NCBI RefSeq assembly: GCF_024139115.2
Contig: NC_085140.1
Span: 419,256,283 to 419,320,282 of the forward strand
DNA: 64,000 bases
Source of the DNA: Armigeres subalbatus
Lineage: Eukaryota > Arthropoda > Insecta > Diptera > Culicidae
Direction: 5' to 3'
The position numbers and the translations under genes were made by a program. A model generated the notes under the pieces. It was not told the DNA's origin, searched no databases, and saw only the letters and a program-made list of their open reading frames with translations. Shown here one piece after another: positions 1-11,113 of this stretch. Positions within the stretch are counted from its first letter, which is position 1; each line of letters starts with the position of its first letter.

Positions 1-699
1 AATTTCCATGGATGAATCAATAAACAAGTAAACAATACAAAATTTTTCACAGTTAAAAACTTTCCACGAAAAAATCAGTGAAGAGCAACAAAAAATAAGA
101 AAATTTCCATTGAGAAATATAAACAAGCAATAAAACTGAGCATTATTGTTTTTTGATTATTTTGTGAACAATTTTCAATTTTTTATGGAAAAATGTTTAT
201 TTTGTGGAAAATTTTGTAATTGTTTATTGCTAATATTGATTTATTTATGGGAATTTTGTATATTTTTTTTTCGTGGGGCATTTTGATTTATTTATGAAAA
301 AATCACCTTTTATTACGCATTGCAAGAAAAATTTGGAACCCTAGAAAATCCAAAGCGCCTCCAATGAATATTTTCCAAACTAGTGATCAAAGTAGCTAAT
401 GTTAGATTTGCGATGTTTTGTTTATATTTATAATTATGACATTCCTAGAAAATATGCTTTACTGAACAGAAAAAACAATTCAATGAAATGTTGAAAAGTT
501 TTGAAATTTTGTGTGTCTCAGGGAAGCACTGCGATTTGTGGCGGGATTCTAGTGCGAGCTCTGGTAACCTTTTGCAGGGTGTTTTGTATGTATCTGCAAA
601 CTGGCTCAACTAAAGCGATAGCGTTTCGCTCAGAACGCACTAGTACAAATATTGGTATTGGTTGGGTCTCTTAACCGAACCAACACTAAGACCTTCGGG
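1..699. other. AT-rich noncoding sequence
   Basis: No reading frame, RNA gene or repeat that I can name is visible here. The first 330 bases are very AT-rich with many A and T runs, and composition becomes more mixed after about 520. Confidence 0.5.
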
Positions 700-968
700 G
701 GGCCCTCCTTGGCCGTGTAGTAAGACGCGCGGCTACAAAGCAAAGCCATGCTGAGGGTGGCTGGGTTCGATTCCCGGTGCCGGTCTAGGCAATTTTCGGA
801 TTGGAAATTGTCTCGACTTCCCTGGGCATGAAAGTATCATCGTGCTAGCCCCATGATATACGAATGCAAAAATGGTAACTTAGCTTAGAAACCTCGCAGT
901 TAACAACTGTGGAAGTGCTTAATCAACACTAATCTGCGAGGCGGCTGCGAGAAGAAGAAGAAGAAGAA
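700..968 (+). mobile_element. Feilai-like tRNA-derived SINE, copy 1
   Basis: The head contains a tRNA-type B box (GGTTCGATTCC, near 766), followed by the family-specific body that reappears at 22856-23148 and, inverted, at 42307-43546. It ends in an AAG-rich tail at 950-968. Compared with the 22.9-kb copy it lacks about 35 bases just before the tail, so it is an internally deleted, older copy. I see no clean target duplication. The family is transcribed by RNA polymerase III and mobilised by a partner LINE (established for tRNA SINEs). The name Feilai is from recognition. Confidence 0.85.
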
Positions 969-2640
969 TGAACATATTAATTGCTCATACCCTGCTTTCT
1001 TTATTGACAATTTCCTAATTTTTATGGAAAATTTCGAATTCTTCCAGGTAATTTTATTTTGTTGCCTAAAAAAGTGTCTCATGCGAGGGCATTATTTTTA
1101 TTTTCGTTCGAGATTCTAATGAGAGCGGACACGACGAGAACGATGGCAGTAGTGGTCTCAGTATCGAAGGCGACGGTTGTTGATGCAAAAATTCCATTCT
1201 GAAGTCACGGAGAGCGGACACGAAACAATGACGTCGATAGCGGTTGCGTTTGGCAGAAAGTTCAAGCACCGACAAACAGACATAACACATTGAACATTCA
1301 CTCATCAAATTCATCGTCATTCAAACACTAACGACATCTGTTGATTTGAGTTAGTTGGACAAATCACGAACCAGAGTAGTAGTGAGCAAATGTCAAACTC
1401 GTGCAAATCCGATGCGCGCGCCACGAGTGATCGATTGGTCAACTAATGATTATTTAAATCGACCAGTAAATCAGTGAACGATAGAAATTTGTCGAATGTT
1501 ATGTCTGTTTGTCTGTGGTTCAAGAAACACAAGTGCGCATCGAAGGTATATTCGCATGGCTGACAGAACTCAAGTAAGGATTTCTATCGAAATTCTGACT
1601 ATGACTGTTGTTGTTAGTGATTGGAATTGTGTATTATTGCAATTTTCAATCGGTTCTTTTCAGAACCACAATTTTAACAAGAAAAGGTTGAGCCGAGCCG
1701 AATTGTCTTCAAAGTACCTACAGAACCCAATCGCTTGATGACAGCAGCAAGTAGCCGTCGGTAGCATAATCGCAAGCGCGCATCAGAGAGAGACGCTGCA
1801 AAAATGTATTCGCACGGATGGAATCTGTAGCAAATCATCGAGGGGCTGATGATGGCGTCAGTAGCAATTAGGCTATCCATGAGGACATTCAGCGATGGGA
1901 CTGACAATCGAAATCAAAACGAAGTGTGTATGCAGTTGAACGGAACTCACTTCTGGTGTAAACCGCGCTTAACAATTTCCTTTGAATTGTTCTGTCAGTC
2001 CGGTCAGAATCTGTCAAATAATCAAGGTAAACAAAAAATCGTCAGCTGTTCGCAACTGTCGTATGGATTTCCTAATTGAGTACAATTTGCTCGCCAGATT
2101 CAGGTTTCAGGTTTGTTAGATTTCAATTAATAACAATTGAAATGCACATTATTGATTTGAACTAGAACCAAAACAGCTGGAAAATGTTCTGATTTTGAAT
2201 GCATTCACTGAATTAAAAATGAATTCAGAATATCAACAATTTAAAAACAAGTATTTTATCAATATTTTTGGCGCTTTTCCTAGTTTACTGCAAGCGATCC
2301 AAGGAGCTAGAACCATTACAAAAAGTCCTATTTGATTTTATTATTGCGCCTTTCCATACATTAACAACAATCAAATGTCTAAATCTTACGAGATGATTTC
2401 TCTAAAAAAATAAGTTTTCTGCAGCAATCTCTGTCAATCACTGATGCTGCTGCGATCGCTATACCGACCCCATTATCGCCGCTTCCACAAAACTCGTCTC
2501 AAAACAAACCTTTTCCATTTAGAAGAATATCTCATTTTCTGCTGACAATGGCCACTCGATGATTTACCATAATTTCTTTCAAAAAGTATAGGGTAAGACA
2601 CCCAGACAGTTTTTGTTAAATTTCGGGTTAGACCTGTGCG
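969..2640. other. noncoding stretch
   Basis: Mixed-composition sequence with only short open frames and no recognisable domain. A part near 1640-1730 is loosely similar to 25205-25300 (both contain TTCTTCAAAGT in a similar setting), suggesting a diverged dispersed repeat. Nothing else can be supported. Confidence 0.4.
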
Positions 2641-2765
2641 TCGCCGTGCCACGCCGCCGCCGCCGACACTTATTGACGTACGCCGACGCCGGTCAAGGTG
2701 TCGGCGGCGCGCCATACGCCGGCTGGCTCGACGCCGCCGAATTTCGTATTTCACGCCGATGATTG
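2635..2765. repeat. CGCCG-rich low-complexity block
   Basis: Dense CGCCGCCGCCG and CGCCGACGCC motifs occur on both strands in otherwise AT-rich DNA. A second block with the same vocabulary lies at 7480-7545. The open frames here on both strands (arginine-rich) are by-products of the base composition. Confidence 0.5.
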
Positions 2766-3084
2766 GCCAACTCAAAAATCACAGTGTGCAGATCGTTTGC
2801 ATCTGCCGAACCAAGGCAACCTATCAGGCATTAATTAAATACCTGTTATACCTTTAGCAGACTTGTTTGCTTCTATCTCTGTCACTTTTACCCGCATTGC
2901 CGTGTTAAATGTTAGATCATCCAAGATCTTATTGGCTACAGAAAGGAATAATGGTAACTTGGCTTCTGAAGCTGGAACACGATGGGCACGTGACCCACCA
3001 AATTGAACATTTCCTTCACTCTCCTGGTACTTAAATAACCAGAATTGTTCTAAAAATAACGGTTTCAATTTATTTTGATAAACA

Positions 3085-3610
3085 ATTTCCAAAGAAATTT
3101 CTTGGTTTTCCTGAAATAATTTCCGAAGGAAGTCCTGGAGGAAGTTCTGAAGGAATACCTGAAGAAAATTTTTAGAGTCTTGAGAAATTTCGGAATTTAT
3201 CTCCGTCTGCAAGATTTTCTGAAGGAATCCCTGGAAAAAGTTCCGAAGAAATTCTTGTGGGAATGTCCAAAGAAATTCTTTAAGAAATTTAAGCACGTCG
3301 GTAATTCCTTAAGAAGTTCCTTTGAAAATTGCTCATTGTCAGAATTAGTTTTAGGAGGGTTTATTAAGAATCTCTAGAGAAATTGGTTTCGTCTTTGGAG
3401 GTTTTTTGAAGGAATTCCTGGAGAAATTCCCGATCGAATTCCTGGCGGAATTTTTGAAGGTATACTAAAATAAGTTTCTTGATGACTTACCAAAAAAATT
3501 TCCTAAAAAATTATTAAAGGTATTCACGAAAAGTATGTAGAAATTTTCGAAGGAGCTCCTGCTGTAAGTTCCCAAGGAATTCTTGAGAATATTCGAATCT
3601 CCGCAATCTC
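3085..3610. repeat. degenerate GGAATTCC-type short tandem array I
   Basis: Loosely periodic copies of motifs such as GGAATTCCTGGAGAAATTCC and AAGAAATTC spaced about 15-30 bases, strongly diverged. It belongs to the same repeat type as 6770-7290 and the much larger 17130-19866 array. The 153-residue minus-strand frame at 2835-3296 runs through it and is rich in repeated F/L/Q/E pentads, as expected from a repeat period divisible by three. Confidence 0.65.
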
Positions 3611-4186
3611 AGGCGTAGTAGCGGGTCACTTTTTAGTGACTTGGTTACTTTTTTTTGGCAAGTTACTAAAGTCACCAGTTTCAACTATTTTGAAACTTTT
3701 GGCTAATATTAATTTTAGCCAAATCTTAGAGTTCATTCCGGAAATTGAATGACGGATCGAAATATTATTAAAAATCGTGAATGTTTAAAAATTTTGATAA
3801 TTTAGAATTTGACGCACACCGTATGATATTCCGAACAAACTGCTTGTTCAGACATGTCATTAACAAAAAAAAAAGATTTTGAAATGATTCTTTGATCTCT
3901 GGAAAGAATCTAGGCTGTAACTAATTCTAAAATAACATAATTTTGACGCAAATATTACAGTTTTTATTAGACGGGGAGAAGATTGTTGTTTTTTTTTGTT
4001 AGGCCATGAAGAAAAAAAAAGTCTTCAGCGATAAAATATAAATGCTTGATAAGATTTTTTAACATTCCCATTTTTTTCATGGATTCATTGAATTTGCTTG
4101 AAGTAATAAAGCTCATGAGTTTCCTTAATATTTTTTGAAATCATAAGAGGGCAAACCCTTAATTGAGGGTCAAACTCAAAGGGGTG
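3611..4186. other. AT-rich noncoding stretch
   Basis: AT-rich sequence with homopolymer runs and no supported gene. It ends just before the candidate LTR start at 4187. Confidence 0.4.
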
Positions 4187-5700
4187 TTGTGACCGTTCAT
4201 TTTCGGGTCACAATAGATTATTTGGTGGGAAGGCCAGTTAGTGGTTTAGCTCAAATAAAACATTGTTATAAATGTCTTGTGTTGTTGTAAATGTCTGAAT
4301 ATAAAATAAATGTCTGTCTCCACTTTTACAAGTGTTTGAGTGATGTTTATTTTGTGTACAGTAGCTTTTGGTTGATGTCTTCAGATTTATTATTTATTTT
4401 GTTCGTTTCTTTTACTCCGACTTTAGTTTATTTATTTATTTATTTATTTATTTATTCATTAATTTATTTATTTATTTTTATTCATTCATTCATTTATATA
4501 TTCATTTTTTTGTTCACATAGTTTTCTTTATTTACTTATTTTGTGCATTTAATTATTTCTTTACTTATTTATTCATCCATATTTTGTTTATTTTTATTAA
4601 TTATTGTGCGGAAACAAGTGTTAGGGTATTTTAAATTGTTAAGGCTTAGCATGCAGCCAGTGTCGGAGTAAACATGTAAATTGCCAGGATATCAACCAAG
4701 AATATTTTGTAGTGTATGGTTCCTGATTGTGTTGATGCGTTTATCATCGTCTCCAATACTCGTAGCCGCTATCATCGTCGTCTGGGATTTGGATGGCCAT
4801 GGGGATGACTAATCAAAAAGGAGATAAAAGGGATTCCCCAATAGGGTACAGAGCTGGTTCATTTTTATCGCCCAGAGGAGTGATGTCAGTGTCGGTCCCG
4901 CGTGTTAGCCCGTTTACATACTGACCGCGGTAGTTCCTATAATATCGAAAGATATTTAGTTTAAAAAGAAACTCGGTATTAATGTTTGCGAAAGTCCACA
5001 GTGATTCAAGTGCCTTTACCTAGTGATTTCAATCTCGAGTACGGATCATAGAGGCTTCATCACCAACGGTCAGAAAGTGCACCATAGAAATTCATAGTTA
5101 GCTCTGACCGCGCTAAGGTCTCTGTGTTCATAAACGCACACCGATAATCAAGCTATAGCTGGTGATGAACAATAAACTGCAGTGAAAGTGGAAAATAGCT
5201 CCAGAGTGATCGGTCGGACAAGTGATTATGAAGAACAATGGCACACCGTAAAATCTGTGGCTGTCCGGCCACGTGTGGTGCAAGCTTGCTTGATTGATCA
5301 CTCTTGCATGTCGCGCGTTTGTTACCACTCCCTGGGCCAGGAACAAAAGCCTCCACTATTATAGGCTAAACCGACAGAAAGTAGGATTCTCCAGCCAATA
5401 TTGAGAATCGTCAGTGAAGCTATAGCTATTCCCAGTGAGAAGAAGAGAACGAAGGAGGAATGCCCTAGTGTCCCAAATTCCCCGAGATCCAGATATCGAC
5501 GACATCAACCTGCAAGCATGCCAACGGTTCCTGCATCGGCCGCAACGGTGAGCTCACTATGAAAATTTAATAAAAGAAAAACCTAAAGTGAAATCTAGTG
5601 CGTTGAAATTAACTTTAATAAAACTGTATGGCTGCTAAACTCTAGCTGTTTATTTGTTCCTAAATTTTATTATAAAGAAATCTTGTTCTCCGCCATTTTG
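4187..5700 (+). mobile_element. possible LTR-type sequence (BEL/Pao-like)
   Basis: The block begins with TGTTGTGACC and an immediate hairpin (TGTGACCG, eight bases, CGGGTCACA), which I associate with mosquito BEL/Pao LTRs. It carries AATAAA-type signals near 5566 and 5615. I could not find a second LTR, a primer-binding site or a target duplication, so a solo or truncated LTR is an inference only. A TTTA microsatellite lies inside. Confidence 0.25.
4426..4600 (+). repeat. (TTTA)n / (ATTC)n microsatellite
   Basis: An almost uninterrupted run of TTTA units at 4428-4460 grades into interrupted TTTA and ATTC units. The F/I/Y-rich open frames over this tract are artefacts of the tetramer. Confidence 0.9.
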
Positions 5701-6321
5701 TTTTGTATCTTCCGCCTTGCCACCAATTATTAGAAGAAATATCCGAGAGAATCGAGTTGGAAAACGACCCTGAATATATTGACGCAAAGTTCTAAAACCA
5801 AAGCATTTTTTGCTATAGTCAACTCAAAGTTGACCGAAATGTCACTTACACCCGTTTGCTTCTAACCCGCTCAATTATTTACCCAGTTAACTAACATGTT
5901 TCGTACAATGGAGTCGTTTTTTACGCATGTGATTGGTATTTCCCGTAAACTTTGTAAACTTATGTGGAATTTAACCCAAGTAAAAACTAGTCTGGCAAAG
6001 CTTGTAGGAAACATGCGCGCGTAGTTTAATTTTATCGGTACTGCTTAAGTTTCCTCGGACACTTTCTTATTATGCTTACTAGTAAGTTGTCCATTTATGT
6101 TCGTAAAATTCATGATCTCATAATGTAGATTTACTGCTCCTCGATTTCATCCCATAGCTCCTATGTTCATCCCAAGAAAAACAAAGCAGTAAACATTAAT
6201 TCAATTTGTTTCTTATTCTTGTGATTTTTTAAACAGTGAGCACACATATTTGTGAAAAGTTACAATGAAGATTGTGCTGTATTTGTTTGTTTCGCGATGA
6301 GATGTATATATATTTAGTGAA
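5701..6321. other. noncoding stretch
   Basis: No gene, RNA or repeat recognised. Confidence 0.4.
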
Positions 6322-6689
6322 ATGGAGAACGGAACAGTTCCCTTTATGAATATACTTTAAAGAGAGATGCATTTTTCCAAGTTTTATAAAGAAAGTTAGT
6401 TTCTAAAATTCTTTATAACGTTGCTATATTTTACATAACAACAGAGATTCCGACCGCAGACTTATAAACTTTATGAGTCGAAATAATTCTATGTCTGAGA
6501 AATAATTATGGAGAACGGAACAGTTCCCTTTATGAATATACTAAAGAGATGCATTTTTACAAGTTTTATAAAGAAAGTTAGTTTCTAAAATTCTTTATAA
6601 CGTTGCTATATTTTACATAACAACAGAGATTCCGACCGCAGACTTATAAACTTTATGAGTCGAAATAATTCTATGTCTGAGAAATAATT
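6322..6689 (+). repeat. 186-bp tandem duplication, two copies
   Basis: Two head-to-tail copies, 6322-6507 and 6508-6689, both starting ATGGAGAACGGAACAGTTCC and ending GAGAAATAATTA. They differ by a few substitutions and a 4-base indel near the start (ACTTTAAAGAGAGATG versus ACTAAAGAGATG). High identity suggests a recent local duplication. No coding content. Confidence 0.9.
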
Positions 6690-6769
6690 AAATAAGTACC
6701 ATTGCCACATGAAAGTCAATATTTTGTCACTTCACTTCAACTGAAAGTGACTATTTGGTCACTCTGTCT

Positions 6770-7290
6770 GAAACGGAACTTTCAAAAGAATACCAAAAAT
6801 ATCTTCTAGAAATGTTTTGAGGAATTACTGGAAAATTTTCTATTAGAAATTTCTGAAGGTTTTCTCCCAATTGGATTTTCGAATGTATTCCTAAAACAGT
6901 GTTCGTTGGTATTCTCATAGAACTTCTTGAAGGATTTTCCATGGGTATCTAATTTTTAAAGGAATTTTCAAAGGAATCCCTAAAAATAGTTTCGAATGAA
7001 TTGCTGAAGAAATTCCCAAAAGACTTCGTAAAGGAATTTCCGAAGAAATCCCTCAAGTAGAAGGAAATTCCTGATGGAGCTTTTGAAGAAATTTCGAAAA
7101 GAATTTCCGAAGAAATACCCTAATAAATTTTCAAGGTAATTCTTGGTGGAAGTTCTGACGGAATTCATAAGGGAAATTTAAAAATTAATTCTTAGAATTC
7201 CTTTCTCGAATTTTCTGAGAATTATCTTGAGGAATTTCCACACGAATTTCTGGATTTATATCCGAAGTACTTTCCAATGAACTCATGTGC
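6770..7290. repeat. degenerate GGAATTCC-type array II
   Basis: Same repeat vocabulary as 3085-3610: GGAATTTCCGAAGAAATCCC and relatives, loosely spaced 15-30 bases, in mixed orientation. No coding content. Confidence 0.6.
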
Positions 7291-7552
7291 TGTGATGCGG
7301 AAATGTCCTAGTGGAGGATATATTGTAAACTTTTGCTGTGGAGATACAAGCTATAGCTATTAGAATGCTCCCCCATCAGTCTGACTGAGGCTAGCAATTG
7401 TACAAAAAAAACCCTAAAATTCATAAAAAGCATGAAATGCCTTGATGTGATTTTTTTTTTCTCAGCTTAAAATTCTTCACGCCGATTCACGCCGCCGCCG
7501 CCGTACATTGCTTACGGCGTGACGCCGCCGACGCCGGTGTAAAAATGGCTTT
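7291..7552. repeat. spacer with second CGCCG-rich block
   Basis: Positions 7480-7545 are packed with CGCCG motifs, partly palindromic (GGCGTGACGCCGCCG), and resemble 2635-2765. It abuts the 3' side of the minus-strand LINE and could be a separate small insertion or part of its 3' region. Confidence 0.4.
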
Positions 7553-8168
7553 ACGGGAACTTATTCAAAAGGACGTAAGTGATTTTGTGGGCCAACAAAC
7601 TGTGTATTTGAACCTCGTTTCGCAAGCTCGTCTGCCTTTTCATTACCGCCAATGCCACAGTGCCCTGGAACCAGTACAGATTTACGGAGTTCTCTTGGCA
7701 CACCTTTCGCAATGAAAGAATGCAGTCCCAGACAAGTTTTGACGTACATTTAAAGCTACTCAACGCTTTGAGTGCCGCTTGACTATCTGTGAAAATACAA
7801 ATATTTGCATATCTATATTTCCTTTCTACACAGATATTAGCACATTTTATTATAGCAAAAATCTCCGCTTGGAACACCGTTGGATAGTTTCCCATTGCCA
7901 CTGAGATCGCTATCCCAGGGCCGAAGATTCCTGCACCCGTTTTTGTTCCTATTTTTGAGCCATCTGTGTAGAATTTTATGGAACCGTCTCGAACAGTGGG
8001 ACCTCCGACATCCCAAACCATACGTGATGGTTCATATATGTTGTAAGAAATGTCATAGTTCTCCACAGGTTTCATCCAGTCTCCACTCATATTCATCACT
8101 GGCCCATATTGAATTTTTTGTGAAATACTCAAGTGGCCCACTAAATCGCCTGACTTGAATAACTTCAA
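7553..8168 (-). pseudogene. LINE ribonuclease H domain (LOA-type, degenerate)
   Basis: On the minus strand, downstream of the RT remnant, this stretch shows the retroelement RNase H signature: FYTDGS with the first acidic residue, a conserved glutamate in QAEIFAI, FTDSQAA, and then GHCGIGGNEKADELAK in a shifted frame. The shift near 7680-7750 separates the last motif from the first three, so the domain is broken. The enzyme would degrade the RNA strand of the RNA:DNA hybrid during target-primed reverse transcription. RNase H after RT is typical of the I/LOA/R1 LINE groups; the adjacent RT motif favours LOA. Confidence 0.85.
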
Positions 8169-8962
8169 TCGTTTAAGTTTTGCATATTCTTTTCCGCTTC
8201 TAACTGCACGAATTCATACAATGGTAGCAGATTAAGAGTTGCATTTTGAAGGGTGCTACGAATCGCTCCCGTTATAGCAATGGACACTAACCTATGTAGT
8301 TTTGTCAGCTTCTTCTGTGCAGTAGCCTCTTTTGTTTTGGCCACCAGACAAGAGCAGCATATGTCAATTTTGGACGAATAATGGAAGTATAGATCCACTT
8401 TATCATTTTTGGTCTTAAGCCCTTTTTTTCTTCCAAATGTTTTAGAGCATATCCAGAAGGCACTAGTTGCCTTTCCGATTGCACACTCAATATGAGCATT
8501 CCAGTTCAGTTTAGAATCCAGAATGACACCCAGGCATTTGACCTGTTCACTAAGCTGAATTTCTAGTCCTCCAAGCTTTAGAGCTTTTAGATCAAGTTTC
8601 CTTTTCCTAGTGAATGGTACAATTACAATTTTTGACGGATTAATGCTAAGGCCTTCCTGAATACACCACGATTGGGTAAAATTAAGAGCCCATTGCATTC
8701 TTTCAGAAATGATATTGTCGAATTTCCCCCTCACTATGATGACAATATCGTCAGCAAAGCCTACAACCTCGAAACCTTTTTCTTTCAAGCTTCCTAGAAG
8801 ATCGTCTACAACTAAGGACCACAATAGTGGTGAGAGGACCCCTCCTTGAGGGCAACCTTTGGTTGCCCATATTGTAAGAGACGAACTTCCCAGCTCTGAA
8901 GAGATTTCTCTTTTTGCAAGCATGCTGTGAATCCATTTGATAATGTTCGTGTCGAAGTTTCT
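8165..8962 (-). pseudogene. LINE reverse transcriptase, LOA-type, 5'-truncated
   Basis: The minus-strand frame contains RT motifs in order: GCPQGGVLSPLLW followed by LVVDDLL, the catalytic GFADDIVI, then KCLGVILDSKLNW of the thumb region. CPQGGVLSPLLW plus VVDDLL is what I know from LOA/Bilbo/Lian elements (recognition). Coding evidence starts near 8962 with a frameshift around 8920, so finger-domain motifs, ORF1 and the endonuclease are missing, as expected for 5'-truncated LINE copies. It continues into the RNase H remnant at 7553-8168. Confidence 0.88.
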
Positions 8963-10287
8963 TTTCTTTCTTCTTTTTCAAAAGAACGTATGTGATTTTC
9001 TAAACAAAGATTCAAACGTTGATTAGCGGTTCGATTGGCCAAATAGCGTCTTCGCCGATCTCTTATTCTAGTGTTAAATAGCGTCAGCAGCAAAGTAATG
9101 GCCGTTGGTAAAGAAGAGTATTTATTCACTGAGAAGTCAAGTAGAATATGATTTATGCTACAATAGTTGTCCTTGCGGTAGTGTCTTGCACACAACTCTT
9201 TTTTTTTGAGCGAAAAGTTTTGCGACTGAGGTGGGAAACGCTTCGAACTTACACTTTGCAGTACACTGCAGTTGAATGTCCAAATTGCATTTACATTCAC
9301 AGAGATCAAAACCAAAATATTTAAATAAATATCATTAACAATAACCAGAGAAGGTTCTAGAATTATTACATAGAGGAATCCTGTTAATTCACAAAATTAT
9401 TAAATTTGTCCAAACCAAACCCACATATGTAATCCTTCACTCGTTAAGCGTTCTAATTCCCTTCAAATCTGAAACCAAAATTCCAACCAGAGTCGCCTTA
9501 AATATCGTGAAGTAATCATTCCGGGAATTTCCAACTTTGGTTGGCTTTATCGCTGATTGTGGCGAAAAGGGAGGAGTAAAGTAAAACATTTCCACCCAGT
9601 AAAGTACATAATCATATTTTAACGAAAAACAAAGTACCTTCAGCGATATTATTAATGTTTTTATTTTGCTCACATTTCTCTGGTTCTGCCTTTGCCCACG
9701 GTAGGTCGGGCTTGCTGAGGTGGCGTAAGATGAACCAGGGTCGTGAGGACCTGGTCCGAACTTATCATTATCCACACGAATCTGCGGACCGACCAACGAC
9801 TACGACGACGAGGAAGGTTGTTAGTTTGTGCAAATTTTCTCCTCCTCAGACAGACAGTCGGTCGTTTGCGAAAAAAAAGCATGGAAGGGGTTAGAGGCAG
9901 TTAGTCTAAAGCAATGTTCATATTTCATTTATGATAGCAACTGGGCTCAAACTTGTTCTCCGTGTTTAGTTTTTTTTTCGGTTGGTTCTTGTCTGGTCTG
10001 TGTGCTCAAGTCGTAGTCCGTTAGTCGTTCTAAAGTGAACCTTAGCCCTTTTCCCAGTCCCGCTTGCCGTGGCGGATTCTCCTTTTCCGGTTTTTTCAGT
10101 TGGTTTGTAAGTCTCGTGCAGGGGTTCTTTTTATTACTTCATATAGATAGGAAGTAAATTGTTGTTGGCCCATTGGAAAAGACATATCATGAATCGCTGG
10201 TAAATTAAGGGGCGTTCATTGAATATTTACACTATCGATGAGTTATAAACTGCAGAGGGATAATTACAGACAAATATTTGCTAGTTA
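8963..10287. other. noncoding stretch
   Basis: No supported gene. Several short frames (for example around 9437-9890) lack recognisable motifs and overlap on both strands. Confidence 0.4.
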
Positions 10288-10289
10288 TA

Positions 10290-11111
10290 GGGTAAGACGG
10301 TATAATATGCCCCCCCTAAGGCAATACCTATGAAAACTGTTTACTTTTCAACGTAATTTATGCAAACTTTGTGTTATATTGAAGTTCAACGAGTCCCAAA
10401 TGCATAACATGTGAGTAGTCATATAAAAATATTACAGATAACACGTAATAAAGCTTTTTTGAAAAGTCGTGAAAAACTAGATTTCAAAAAGTGCCTGGGC
10501 AATACGCCCCACCGTAATCAAACACGTTTCATAGCCCTTTATTAGTATTTTATCTATCCCATAATAAAAAGGTTACAAATCCTTATGTGCTTGACATTAA
10601 AAAACCAACATAAGTCCATTTAAGCAGGTGTGAATTACATTTTAATATTGTCCATACAATTTGGAAGCAACTGCTGCAGGCTCGCTGCGCTTGTGTACAG
10701 TTGGTAAGGGCATACCGTCCTGCCTACACTGGGGCGTTTTGGCCAGTGAAACATGTTTTCGAAAATCGTTACATTTTTGAAGATGGAAGCAATTTTATAT
10801 CATATTAACCACTGAGAAAAGTTATTTTGTTGCCCAACTGAGTGTTCCAGTGCAAGTGTTCCGGACAGTATGCTAGAGTCGCTCCAGAATGTTGAGCAAA
10901 CAAACATGAAAAGTTACATCAAAACTGTAACTTTTTGTATTTTGCTATTATTTTCGTTGTGTAATAGAAAAATACTTCCACATTCACATAGTATGATGGT
11001 TTTACAAATATTTATAGGTTCCAACTGATTTTTACCCTTAGTTAGGTATAGTTTTCTAGAAATCAAAGGGGGGCGTTTTGGCCAGGTGGGGCGCATTATA
11101 CCGTCTTACCC
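10290..11111. mobile_element. 822-bp TIR element with TA duplication
   Basis: Terminal inverted repeats: left GGGTAAGACGGTATAATATG at 10290, right ending CATTATACCGTCTTACCC at 11111, each bordered by TA (10288-10289 and 11112-11113). The interior has further GCCCCACC and GGGGCGTTTTGGCCAG motifs and no coding frame. TA flanks suggest a Tc1/mariner-like or other TA-targeting DNA element; the small size and lack of transposase make it non-autonomous. Confidence 0.8.
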
Positions 11112-11113
11112 TA

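Noticed and set aside
2835..3296. 153-codon minus-strand frame
   Set aside because: Half of it is the short-repeat array (repeated FLQ/EFL pentads); the rest has no recognisable domain.
4291..4634. F/I/Y-rich frames
   Set aside because: Produced by the TTTA microsatellite.
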